DNA from: an uncultured Oscillibacter sp.
GTDB taxonomy: Bacteria > Bacillota > Clostridia > Oscillospirales > Oscillospiraceae
Length of the DNA: 64,000 bases
NCBI GenBank assembly: GCA_910583785.1
Contig: CAJTZK010000002.1
Span: 124,001 to 188,000 of the forward strand
Direction: 5' to 3'
Shown here: piece by piece, positions 8,660-16,328 of the stretch
How positions within the stretch are numbered: the first letter of the stretch is position 1
Layout: the number at the start of each line of letters is the position of its first letter
Notes under the pieces: generated by a model
The model's input: only the letters and a program-made list of their open reading frames with translations
Told to the model about the DNA's origin: nothing
Databases searched by the model: none
Translations under genes and position numbers: made by a program

Positions 8660-10374
8660 GACTCTCCTCCTTCGCTCAGCAGGAAATCCGTAATCCCGGA
8701 CCCGGAGGCCACCATGGGCCGGACCATCTCGTCGATGTCCAGCTTACAGTCGATGACCGCTGGCTCCCGGACCGCCAGGGCCTGGGCCAGGGCCCGCTCC
8801 ATGTCCTCCGGGGTTTCCACCCGGAAGCCCCGGATGCCGTAGGCCTCCGCCAGCTTCACGAAGTCCGGCCCCCGGTCCAGGGTGGTCTCGGAGTAGCGCT
8901 TCCCGTAGATGAGGCTCTGCCACTGGCGGACCATGCCCAGGGTACCGTTGTTGAACACCACGGTGATGATGGGCAGCTGGTAGTGGCCCACCGTGGCCAG
9001 CTCGTGGCAGTTCATGCGGAAGCACCCGTCCCCGGTAACATGGAAGACCCTCTTCCCCGGGTGGGCCGTCTGGGCCCCGATGGCGGCCCCCAGGCCGAAG
9101 CCCATGGTGCCGAAGCCGCCGCTGGTGAGCATCTGCCCCGGGTACTGGAAGTGGAGGTACTTAATGGCCCACATCTGGTGCTGGCCCACGTCGGTTGCCA
9201 CAATGGCGTCCTCCGGCATCTGGAGGCGGATGGTCTCCAGCACCTGCTGGGGGGTCAGGTGGTCGCTTTCCTCGGCCACCGAGGGGGCCCGGAGGGGCAG
9301 GATACGGGCCTTCCAGTCCCCGTGGTCGTACTGGGGCAGCTTCTCGTTCAGCATGGCCAGCACCCGCCGGGCGGAACCGATGATGTGGTGGTCCGTCAGC
9401 ACGTTCTTGTCGATCTCCGCCCGGTCGATGTCGATTTGGACAATCTTGGCCTGCCGGGCGAAGGCGCCCGGGTTCAGGGCCACCCGGTCGGAGAAGCGGC
9501 AGCCCACGGCGATGAGGAGGTCGCACTCGTCACAGGCGGTATTGGATGCCTTGGACCCGTGCATGCCGATCATGCCCGTGGTCAGGGGGTGGCTGCCGGA
9601 GAAGCCGCCGCCTCCCATGAGGCTGATGGCCACAGGGGCGTCCACCTTCTCAGCAAACTCCTTGAACTCCCGGTCCGCCCGTCCCAGCACCACGCCGCCG
9701 CCGCAGATGACAAAGGGACGCTGCGCCCCGGCGATCATGTCCAGGAGGATGTCCACGTCCTCCTGGTTGGGGGTGGGCTTTTTCAGCTCGTGGTCCCGGC
9801 TCAGCTCCCGCATGCCCGCGCAGCCCCGGTTCTCCCGCCAGGGGACGAACTCGTACTCAATTTCCACACTGGGGAAGGTCACGTCCTTCAAGAAGTCGAT
9901 GAGCACGGGCCCCGGCCGCCCGCTGGCGGCCACGGCGAAGGCCTGGCGCATGACGGCGGGAATGGTGGAGGCGTCCCGGACCAGGAAGGTGGCTTTCGTA
10001 ATCGGCATGGCGATGCCCGTGATGTCCACCTCCTGGAAGGCGTCCTTGCCCAGCGTGGCCTCCGTGACGTTGCAGGTGAGGAAGACCACCGGGGAGGAAT
10101 CCAGATAGGCGGTTGCGATGCCGGTGGTCAGGTTGGTGGCCCCGGGGCCGGAGGTGGCGAAGCACACCCCGACTTTCCCGGTGGACCGGGCGTAGCCGTC
10201 GGCGGCGTGGGCCGCCCCCTGCTCGTGGGCGGTGAGGATGTGGTGAATCCTGTCTTTGTATCGGTACAGCTCGTCATAGACGTTGAGGATGGTCCCGCCG
10301 GGGTAGCCGAAGACGGTGTCCACCTCCTGTTCCAGCAGGCACTCCATGATGGCCGCAGTCGCTCTGATTTTCAT
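8656..10374 (-). CDS. ilvB: Acetolactate synthase large (catalytic) subunit, second copy
   Basis: 572-residue ThDP enzyme joining pyruvate with pyruvate or 2-oxobutyrate. N-terminal ThDP pyrimidine domain with VFGYPGGTILNVYDEL, the catalytic glutamate in TAHEQGAAHAADGYAR, and SGPGATNL; a central FAD-type domain; and a C-terminal pyrophosphate domain with GDGCFRMN and the NN pair in VVFNNGTLG. All key residues are canonical, making this the more conventional of the two ilvB products here. Only 20 bp separate it from the DUF1877 gene upstream. Confidence 0.95.
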   Translation of the reverse strand: MKIRATAAIMECLLEQEVDTVFGYPGGTILNVYDELYRYKDRIHHILTAHEQGAAHAADGYARSTGKVGVCFATSGPGATNLTTGIATAYLDSSPVVFLTCNVTEATLGKDAFQEVDITGIAMPITKATFLVRDASTIPAVMRQAFAVAASGRPGPVLIDFLKDVTFPSVEIEYEFVPWRENRGCAGMRELSRDHELKKPTPNQEDVDILLDMIAGAQRPFVICGGGVVLGRADREFKEFAEKVDAPVAISLMGGGGFSGSHPLTTGMIGMHGSKASNTACDECDLLIAVGCRFSDRVALNPGAFARQAKIVQIDIDRAEIDKNVLTDHHIIGSARRVLAMLNEKLPQYDHGDWKARILPLRAPSVAEESDHLTPQQVLETIRLQMPEDAIVATDVGQHQMWAIKYLHFQYPGQMLTSGGFGTMGFGLGAAIGAQTAHPGKRVFHVTGDGCFRMNCHELATVGHYQLPIITVVFNNGTLGMVRQWQSLIYGKRYSETTLDRGPDFVKLAEAYGIRGFRVETPEDMERALAQALAVREPAVIDCKLDIDEMVRPMVASGSGITDFLLSEGGES

Positions 10375-10394
10375 TGTTCAGCCTCCTTTTCCCC

Positions 10395-10889
10395 TCACTG
10401 GTCCACGTCGAAGAGGACCCACAGGCCCCTCTCCGCCGCGCTGTGCCAGAAGGGACGGGAATCCGCCAGATAGCTCCAGGTGTAACGGAAGTCGTCCTCA
10501 CTGAGGCCGAAGCCGTAGGCCCCGGGGTCTATGGTGAAATAGAGCTCCCGGAACGCCTCCTCCGTCAGGCCCTGGAGAAATTGGTCCACCTGCCGGACCT
10601 GTCCGGGGGTCTTGCAGGTGATGATATAGTCCTCTTCCCCCTCCTGGTCTCCCCGGAGGACCTCGCCCCCCAGGATGACCCAGCATCCCGGCGCTCCGGA
10701 GTTCCCGTATTCCAGCTTCCCTCCGGTCAGGGCCCGGTGTATGGCGTCCCAGGATTTGTCCACATCATACCACGCCTCCTGCACCATCTCACCGTCCAGG
10801 TAGTCCACGCCCCGGTCCTTCCGGGGCAGGGCCCGCAGCCGCTGGATTTCCCGTTCCGCCACTGCCCGGAACCCTCCGAGACAACTCAT
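10395..10889 (-). CDS. DUF1877 family protein
   Basis: 164-residue soluble protein of the DUF1877 (YfbM-like) family, recognised from WYDVDKSWDAIHRALTGG near residue 39, the YGFG segment near residue 130 and the closing segment LWVLFDVDQ. Function unknown. The start ATG at 10889 has GGAGGCAG 8 bases before it. It sits inside the ilv operon, 20 bp before ilvB2 and 32 bp after the GIY-YIG gene, without its own visible promoter or terminator, so it should be transcribed with the ilv genes. Its relation to branched-chain synthesis is unclear. Confidence 0.82.
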   Translation of the reverse strand: MSCLGGFRAVAEREIQRLRALPRKDRGVDYLDGEMVQEAWYDVDKSWDAIHRALTGGKLEYGNSGAPGCWVILGGEVLRGDQEGEEDYIITCKTPGQVRQVDQFLQGLTEEAFRELYFTIDPGAYGFGLSEDDFRYTWSYLADSRPFWHSAAERGLWVLFDVDQ

Positions 10890-10921
10890 AAAACTGCCTC
10901 CTTACATTTTATTACAGACCT

Positions 10922-11266
10922 TTATTTCCAAAGTTTTACGGCCCTTTCGTCCTCCGCCAGGCACAGGTCCCGCAGGGTCTCCAGTTCCTCACTGTGGTCC
11001 TCCAGCGGGTCCTCGTACTCCAGTACGGCGGCCACGGAGAGCTCGAAGCCCTCCTCGCCGTACTGCTTCCACAGTTCCATCAGCCGCTTGTTGGGGTGGA
11101 TGCCCCCGGTGAGCTTGGCCCGGACGCTGTTGAACGCCGCCTTGGTGTCCTTGGCCGTACCCAGGAAGGCCTCTCCCGTCTCCTTGCACCGGAGGGAGAT
11201 GACGCCCATCTCCGGGCGGCGGTTCTTCCACTCCTCTGTCAGTGCTTTCCTCTGTGCTTTATCCAT
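10922..11266 (-). CDS. GIY-YIG nuclease-family small protein (degenerate)
   Basis: 114 residues. The N-terminal MGVISLRCKETGEAFLGTAKD corresponds to the beta hairpin of the GIY-YIG fold, but the GIY and YIG tyrosines are replaced (GVI, FLG). HPNKRLMELWKQYGEEGFE is the typical later helix region of the small stand-alone GIY-YIG proteins of Clostridia. Catalysis is doubtful because the key tyrosines are lost. RBS TTAGGAGA precedes the start. It lies 26 bp after ilvN1 in the ilv operon. Confidence 0.72.
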   Translation of the reverse strand: MDKAQRKALTEEWKNRRPEMGVISLRCKETGEAFLGTAKDTKAAFNSVRAKLTGGIHPNKRLMELWKQYGEEGFELSVAAVLEYEDPLEDHSEELETLRDLCLAEDERAVKLWK

Positions 11267-11292
11267 GTGATCGGTCTCCTAATCTTCGTTTT

Positions 11293-11778
11293 TCAGATTT
11301 TTCCCCCACCCTTTTGCAGGGCGATCATGCCAGTCCGGGCCACCTCCAGGATGTTGAAGGGGCGCATCATCTCCTCGAACGCGTCCACCCGGTCCGGGGT
11401 GTCCGAAATCTCCAGGGTCATGGAGGTGGGCGAGATGTCCGCCGCCTTGGCTCCGCAGATGTTGCAGATGGTCATGATGTGTTCCCGGTTGTTTTTGTTG
11501 GCACTGACTTTGATGATCATCAATTCCCGGCCAATCATGTTCCCCTCGTCCAGGGTCCGGACCTTGATGACCTCCACCAGCTTGTTCAGCTGCTTTTCCA
11601 CCTGCTCCACCACGCTGTTCCCGTTGTCCACAATGATGGTCATCCGGGAGAGGGAGGGATCGTCCGTCACGCCCACGGCCAGGGAATCGATGTTGAAGGC
11701 CCGGCGGGAGAACAGGCTGGCCACCCGGTTCAAAACGCCCGCCCGGTTCTCCACCAAAATGGAAATCGTCTGTTTCAT
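11293..11778 (-). CDS. ilvN: Acetolactate synthase small (regulatory) subunit, first copy
   Basis: 161-residue regulatory subunit: ACT domain at about 1-75 (TISILVENRAGVLNRVASLFSR at the start, the glycine loop binding valine), then the ALS_ss_C half ending in LEVARTGMIALQKGGG. A longer frame to 11814 exists, but the ATG at 11778 has GGGAGG 8 bases upstream and gives the normal IlvN start MKQTISIL. It follows ilvB1 with an 17-bp gap, so it is the natural partner of the 543-residue catalytic chain. Confidence 0.93.
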   Translation of the reverse strand: MKQTISILVENRAGVLNRVASLFSRRAFNIDSLAVGVTDDPSLSRMTIIVDNGNSVVEQVEKQLNKLVEVIKVRTLDEGNMIGRELMIIKVSANKNNREHIMTICNICGAKAADISPTSMTLEISDTPDRVDAFEEMMRPFNILEVARTGMIALQKGGGKI

Positions 11779-11795
11779 CCTTCCGTCCTCCCTTT

Positions 11796-13427
11796 TCAGT
11801 CCGTGGTCTTCCACTCGGGGCTCACCTCCGCGATGAGGAGGCAGGGCCCCTCCGTCTTCAGGAAGCGGTCCAGGGTCTCCTTTACCATGAATTCGCTGCG
11901 CAGCGGAATGCTGGGAATCCCATAGGCGGCGGCAATGGCGGCAAAATCCGGGTCTCCCTCCAGCCGCACGCCGAAGGGCCCGTGATAGGGCTCCTTGCCC
12001 TGGATTTGGTTCACCAGCCCCAGGACCCCGTTGCGGAAGAGGACTATTTTCAAGTCAAAGCCCCCGGCCTTCACGGCGGCCAGCTCGTTCATGGACATCT
12101 GGAAGGACCCGTCGCCGCAGATGGCCACCACCTGCCGCTCTGGCTGGGCGGTCTTCACGCCCACGGCGCAGGGGATGGCGTAGCCCATGGTCCCCAGGCC
12201 GCCGCTGGTCAGGAACCGGGCCCCGTTGAGCCGCAGGTGCTTGCAGGCCCAGATTTGGTTCTGCCCCACGTCCACGCAGACGGCGGCGTCCTCCCGCAAG
12301 CGCTCCCCCAGCAGCCGCAGGAGGCGCCCCGGGAACACGTATCCCTCCTTGACGGGGTAGCCCCGGCCCAGGTTCGTCCGGCGGAGCTCCTGGAGCATCT
12401 CCCGCCACTCGCCGCAGTCCGCCCGGACCTCCCGCTCCATGAGCTGCCGGAGAATCACCTTGGCGTTCCCCACCAGGGGGAGGGTGGACTGCATGTTCTT
12501 CCCGATTTCCGCGGGGTCCACGTCGATGTGGATATTCGCCATGCGTTTTTGAATCTCATCCGGGGAGACGATGGCCCGGTCCGCCACCCGGGTGCCGATC
12601 ATGATGAGGAGGTCCGACTTCACCAGGGCCTTGTTGGCCGTGGTGTTTCCGTGGGCCCCGATCATGCCCATGTTCAGGGGGTGCTCCGTGGGCAGGAGGG
12701 AGAGGCCCATCATGGTGGTCACCACCGGGATGCCCGTGGACCCGGCGAAGGTCCGCAGCTCCTCCTCTGCGTGGGCCAGGAACACGCCGCCCCCGGCGCA
12801 GATCACCGGGCGCTGGGCTAGCCCGATGGCTGCGGCCACGTTGGCGATCTGCTTGTCATTGCCCCGGACGCTGGGATTGTAGCCCCGGATGCGGACCTCC
12901 TCCGGGAAGGCCGCGTCTGGCACCAGCTGCTCCTGCACATCCACGGGGATGTCAATGAGCACCGGGCCGGGGCGGCCCGTGGAGGCGATGTGAAACGCCT
13001 CCTTGAGGACCACCGGCAGCTGGGCCGCGTCCTTCACCAGGTAGCAGTGCTTGGTAAAGGGCGTCACCGCCCCGGTGATGTCCACCTCCTGGAAGATGTC
13101 CCGCCCCAGGAGGTTAGAGGGCACCTGCCCCGTGACGGCCACCAGGGGGATGGAGTCCATATAAGCGGTTGCCACCCCGGTGATGAGGTTCGTGGCCCCC
13201 GGGCCGGAGGTGACGATGCACACCCCGGTCTTCCCCGTCACCCGGGCGTAGCCGGAGGCCATGTGCCCGGCGTTCTGCTCCGTGCGGACCAGGGTATAAT
13301 CGATGTCCGGGCTCTCCCGCAGGGCGTCGGCAATGGGGCAGATGGTGGCCCCGGCGTAGCCGAAGACCCGCTCCACGCCCTCCCGGGCCAGGCCCTCCAT
13401 CAAAATCTGCGCACCTGTCCATTCCAT
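11796..13427 (-). CDS. ilvB: Acetolactate synthase large (catalytic) subunit, first copy
   Basis: 543-residue ThDP enzyme of the acetolactate synthase family. Catalytic glutamate in VRTEQNAGHMASGYAR, SGPGATNL and QEVDITGAVTPFTKHCYLV are all conserved. Two deviations are visible: the usual GYPGG reads GYAGA near residue 24, and the NN of the ThDP motif reads RN in VLFRNGVLG after GDGSFQM. These suggest a distinct kinetic type. The ATG at 13427 follows AAAGGAG; the longer frame to 13484 runs into the attenuator hairpin. First structural gene after the leader. Confidence 0.92.
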   Translation of the reverse strand: MEWTGAQILMEGLAREGVERVFGYAGATICPIADALRESPDIDYTLVRTEQNAGHMASGYARVTGKTGVCIVTSGPGATNLITGVATAYMDSIPLVAVTGQVPSNLLGRDIFQEVDITGAVTPFTKHCYLVKDAAQLPVVLKEAFHIASTGRPGPVLIDIPVDVQEQLVPDAAFPEEVRIRGYNPSVRGNDKQIANVAAAIGLAQRPVICAGGGVFLAHAEEELRTFAGSTGIPVVTTMMGLSLLPTEHPLNMGMIGAHGNTTANKALVKSDLLIMIGTRVADRAIVSPDEIQKRMANIHIDVDPAEIGKNMQSTLPLVGNAKVILRQLMEREVRADCGEWREMLQELRRTNLGRGYPVKEGYVFPGRLLRLLGERLREDAAVCVDVGQNQIWACKHLRLNGARFLTSGGLGTMGYAIPCAVGVKTAQPERQVVAICGDGSFQMSMNELAAVKAGGFDLKIVLFRNGVLGLVNQIQGKEPYHGPFGVRLEGDPDFAAIAAAYGIPSIPLRSEFMVKETLDRFLKTEGPCLLIAEVSPEWKTTD

Positions 13428-13450
13428 GTTCAGCAGCTCCTTTCGGTGTG

Positions 13451-13490
13451 GAAAACAAAAAGCCCGTGTCCCTCGTCGGGTCACGGACTT
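13451..13490 (-). terminator. Attenuator terminator before ilvB1
   Basis: On the minus strand a stem pairs 13490-13478 with 13472-13460 (nine pairs including one G-U, one A-A mismatch, then three GC pairs) around the loop GACGA, followed by TTTTTGTTTT. It lies between the leader peptide stop and ilvB1, exactly where a transcription attenuator is expected. Confidence 0.82.
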
Positions 13491-13520
13491 GCAAGAGTTC
13501 CGGTTTTGGGGGACCGGCGG

Positions 13521-13667
13521 TTACGCTGTTTTGGGAAAACCGCTCATCACGCCCTTGTTTCGCGCATGACCAAACGCACTATTCGGTTTCGGCGGCATCA
13601 CTACCAGTACCAGAACCAGAATAATGTACAGGCCCAGAATGCTGTTCAGAGCGTACGTCGTCAACAT
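13521..13667 (-). CDS. ilv leader peptide (attenuation control)
   Basis: 48-residue frame starting at ATG 13667 with GGAGGG 8-9 bases upstream and ending in TAA at 13521. Residues 10-23 read ILGLYIILVLVLVV: nine consecutive Ile/Leu/Val codons in residues 15-23, and 14 such codons in the first 23. It stands about 75 bp after a strong promoter and 31 bp before the attenuator hairpin, the arrangement of the enterobacterial ilv leaders. Ribosome stalling at these codons when branched-chain aminoacyl-tRNAs are scarce should prevent the terminator. Residues 25-48 have no such bias. A small membrane peptide is the alternative reading. Confidence 0.75.
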   Translation of the reverse strand: MLTTYALNSILGLYIILVLVLVVMPPKPNSAFGHARNKGVMSGFPKTA

Positions 13668-13750
13668 AGGGCATTCCCTCCGCCGCTTAGAAGCGGCCCT
13701 CCGGCGTCCGGCCCTCCCCTGGGAGAGGCCTCCGCCTGTCTTAGGTTGTT

Positions 13751-13779
13751 ATTATACATGTCCGGAATTTAAAGCGCAA
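13751..13779 (-). promoter_or_regulatory. Promoter of the ilv operon
   Basis: Minus strand TTGCGC (13779-13774), 17-bp spacer, perfect TATAAT (13756-13751). The predicted start of transcription near 13744 leaves a leader of about 315 nt before ilvB1. Confidence 0.8.
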
Positions 13780-13939
13780 CAAAAAAATGAAACTAGCCCC
13801 ATTTTCCGGATGATTTCACGAAGCCAACCTTATTTTTCTTCCGCTCCTCGTGAAAAACGACGGAATTTTTCCCGAAATCCGGCGTCGGACAGCACCTCTT
13901 TTCCGCAGACAACGCTGCCCTGTCCCGCCGTTCCACTGG

Positions 13940-13970
13940 AAAGAGGACCGCCCGGCGGGCGGTCCTCTTT
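13940..13970 (-). terminator. Terminator of the arcC/ygeW/ygeY operon
   Basis: Perfect 14-bp stem (13940-13953 with 13957-13970) around a 3-base loop, with TTT at both ends so it can act in both directions. It lies 27 bp after the arcC stop. Confidence 0.85.
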
Positions 13971-13996
13971 TGGACGTTTGATCGCTGTGCGGGCCG

Positions 13997-14938
13997 TTAG
14001 GCGGTGATGGTGGTTCCGGTCTCCCCGGCGACGCCCGCCCCCGCCTTCTCCAGCAGGGTGATGAGAGCCGTCCTGCCCGGGCGGGACTCGGCAAACTGCA
14101 CCGCCGCCTGGACCTTGGGCAGCATGGACCCGGGGGCGAACTGGCCCTCGTCCATGTAGCGCCGGGCCTCCTCCGGGGTGAGGCTGTCCAGCCACTTCTG
14201 GTCCGGCTTTCCGAAGTTCACCGCCACCTTTTCCACGGCGGTGAGGATGATCAGCACGTCGGCGTCCAGCTGCTCGGCCATCTTCTCGCTGGCAAAGTCC
14301 TTGTCAATGACCGCCGCCGCGCCCTTGAGGTGGTGCCCCTCGGTCTTGAAGACGGGGATGCCGCCGCCGCCGCAGGCCACGACCACCAGCCCGGCCTCCA
14401 CCATGTCCTGGATGGACTGGATTTCCACGATGGAAACCGGCTTGGGAGAGGCCACCACCCGGCGGTAGCCCCGCCCGGCGTCCTCTACAACCTGATAGTC
14501 CCGCTCCTTCACCAGGGCGTCGGCCTCTTCCTTGGTCATGAAGGCGCCGATGGGTTTGGTGGGATTCTGGAAGGCGGGGTCGTGGGGATCCACCTCCACC
14601 TGGGTGAGAACGGTGGCCACGCCCTTGTTGATGCCGCGGTCCAGCAGCTCCTCCCGCAGTCCGTTCTGGAGGTCATAGCCGATGTAGCCCTGGCTCATGG
14701 CCACGCACACGGACAAGGGGCAGGGGATATACTTCTCGGGGTCCGAGCGGGTCAGCTCGGTCATGGCGTTTTGAATCATGCCCACCTGGGGGCCGTTGCC
14801 GTGGGCGATGACCACCTGGTGGCCCTGCTCAATCAGGTCCACAATGGCCCTGGCGGTCTGCTTCACCGCCGCCATCTGCTCCGGCAGATTATTGCCCAGG
14901 GCGTTGCCGCCCAGAGCGACTACGATACGTTTACCCAT
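13997..14938 (-). CDS. arcC: Carbamate kinase
   Basis: 313 residues, complete. Transfers phosphate from carbamoyl phosphate to ADP, yielding ATP, CO2 and NH3. Hallmarks: KRIVVALGGNALG at the start, VIAHGNGPQVG (about 44-54), the PTKPIGAFM loop and VVACGGGGIPV (about 210). It ends a three-gene operon after the YgeW-type carbamoyltransferase (13 bp gap). In the purine catabolic clusters of gut bacteria the kinase harvests ATP from the carbamoyl phosphate released by YgeW; the same role is inferred here. Confidence 0.93.
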   Translation of the reverse strand: MGKRIVVALGGNALGNNLPEQMAAVKQTARAIVDLIEQGHQVVIAHGNGPQVGMIQNAMTELTRSDPEKYIPCPLSVCVAMSQGYIGYDLQNGLREELLDRGINKGVATVLTQVEVDPHDPAFQNPTKPIGAFMTKEEADALVKERDYQVVEDAGRGYRRVVASPKPVSIVEIQSIQDMVEAGLVVVACGGGGIPVFKTEGHHLKGAAAVIDKDFASEKMAEQLDADVLIILTAVEKVAVNFGKPDQKWLDSLTPEEARRYMDEGQFAPGSMLPKVQAAVQFAESRPGRTALITLLEKAGAGVAGETGTTITA

Positions 14939-14951
14939 GATGCGCGGCCTC

Positions 14952-16142
14952 TCAGAAGAACTTCCGCTTCCCGGCGGCGTCCAGGGCCATCAGGGCGGAC
15001 ACGGGGTCCTTCACCTTGCTCATCATGATCATGGCGGCGATGACGTAGGGCTTGTAGCTGGCTTCCTTGTACAGGGGCACCAGGTAGCGGTCGAAGACGG
15101 AGTTGTCCACCTCGCCCTCGGGGCAGCTCAGGCCGGTGATGTCGGCGGGGAGGCAGTGGAGGTACAGGGCGGAGCCGTTCCGGGTCTTCTTCATCATCTC
15201 CTCGGAGCAGGTCCAGTCCTTGTGCTGGGCGTTCTGGGCCAGGAGCTTCTTCTCCAGGGCGTCGATGCCCGCCTGGTCCCCGGCCTGGTAGAGCTTAGTC
15301 CGCTCCTCCATGGCGGCGAAGGGAGCCCAGCTCTTGGGATACACGATGTCCGCGTCCTGGAAGGCCTCTTCCATGGTGGCGACCTTCTGGTAGCTTCCGC
15401 CGGTGGCGGCGGCGTTCTTCTTGGCGATTTCCTCCACCTCGGGCATCACGTCATAGCCCTCGGGATGGGCCAGGACCACGTCCATGCCGAAGCGGGTCAT
15501 GAGGCCGATGACGCCCTGGGGAACGGAGAGGGGCTTGCCGTAGGAGGGGGAGTAGGCCCAGGTCATGGCGATTTTCTTGCCCTTGAGGTTCTCCACGCCG
15601 CCGAACTGGTGGATGATGTGGAGCATGTCGGCCATGCACTGGGTGGGGTGGTCCACGTCGCACTGGAGGTTCACCAGGGTGGGCTGCTGCTCCAGGATGC
15701 CGTCCCGGTAGCCTTCCTTCACGGCGTCCATGAAGGTTTTCTGGTACTTGTGGCCCTCTCCGATGAACATGTCGTCCCGGATGCCGATGACATCGGCCAT
15801 GAAGGAAACCATGTTGGCGGTCTCCCGGACGGTCTCGCCGTGGGCAATCTGGGATTTCTTCTCGTCCAGGTCCTGGACGGTGAGCCCTAACAGGTTGCAG
15901 GCGGAGGCGAAGGAGAACCGGGTCCGGGTGGAGTTGTCCCGGAAGATGGAGATGCCAAGGCCGGAGTCAAAGATCCGGGTGGACTTGTTCCGCTCCCGGA
16001 GGTCCCGCAGGGCGTCGGCCACGGTGAAGATGGCGTCCAGTTCCTCGTCGGTCTTGTCCCAGGTCCAGTAGAAGTCGGACTTGTACATGTTGTTGATGTG
16101 CAGCTGCTCCAGGTGCTGCGCCAGCTCGATGGTCTTAGACAT
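14952..16142 (-). CDS. ygeW: YgeW-type knotted carbamoyltransferase
   Basis: 396 residues, the YgeW length. Family of aspartate/ornithine carbamoyltransferases with a knotted C-terminal domain. The carbamoyl-phosphate loop is SIFRDNSTRTRFSFASA (about 65-81) and the C-terminal site is LHCLPADI. In purine-degrading gut bacteria YgeW homologues act on a carbamoylated intermediate together with YgeY and carbamate kinase, the same partners as here. Start at 16142 because AAGGAG is 9 bases upstream; the frame to 16307 would read through an intergenic repeat. Confidence 0.9.
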   Translation of the reverse strand: MSKTIELAQHLEQLHINNMYKSDFYWTWDKTDEELDAIFTVADALRDLRERNKSTRIFDSGLGISIFRDNSTRTRFSFASACNLLGLTVQDLDEKKSQIAHGETVRETANMVSFMADVIGIRDDMFIGEGHKYQKTFMDAVKEGYRDGILEQQPTLVNLQCDVDHPTQCMADMLHIIHQFGGVENLKGKKIAMTWAYSPSYGKPLSVPQGVIGLMTRFGMDVVLAHPEGYDVMPEVEEIAKKNAAATGGSYQKVATMEEAFQDADIVYPKSWAPFAAMEERTKLYQAGDQAGIDALEKKLLAQNAQHKDWTCSEEMMKKTRNGSALYLHCLPADITGLSCPEGEVDNSVFDRYLVPLYKEASYKPYVIAAMIMMSKVKDPVSALMALDAAGKRKFF

Positions 16143-16167
16143 AGTCATAATCTCCTTCATTTTAGTT

Positions 16168-16325
16168 AATGGATAATGGACAATTGATAATTGACAATGA
16201 ACGGTCAATGGAACACCCGGCGTTCCTTTTGGGAGTGAACAATTCCAACGGATGATGGACAATTGGGGATGAATGCGGAAGGTCTCTTCCACCACCCCAT
16301 TGTCCATTATCCATTGTCAATTATC
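16168..16325. repeat. Inverted AT-rich repeat element between ygeY and ygeW
   Basis: Left arm 16168-16209 and right arm 16297-16325 are built from the same units, GGATAATGGACAATTG, ATAATTGACAATG and their complements, in opposite orientation around about 88 bp of unrelated sequence. The repeat fills the whole gap between ygeY and ygeW. It looks like a small non-coding palindromic or MITE-like insert, and its AT content stands out from the surroundings. Confidence 0.6.
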
Positions 16326-16328
16326 CAT

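Noticed and set aside
13428..13484. N-terminal extension of IlvB1
   Set aside because: It reads through the attenuator hairpin; AAAGGAG marks the ATG at 13427.
13441..13760. T-box riboswitch before ilvB1
   Set aside because: No T-box antiterminator core sequence or specifier-type stem was seen; the leader peptide explains the region better.
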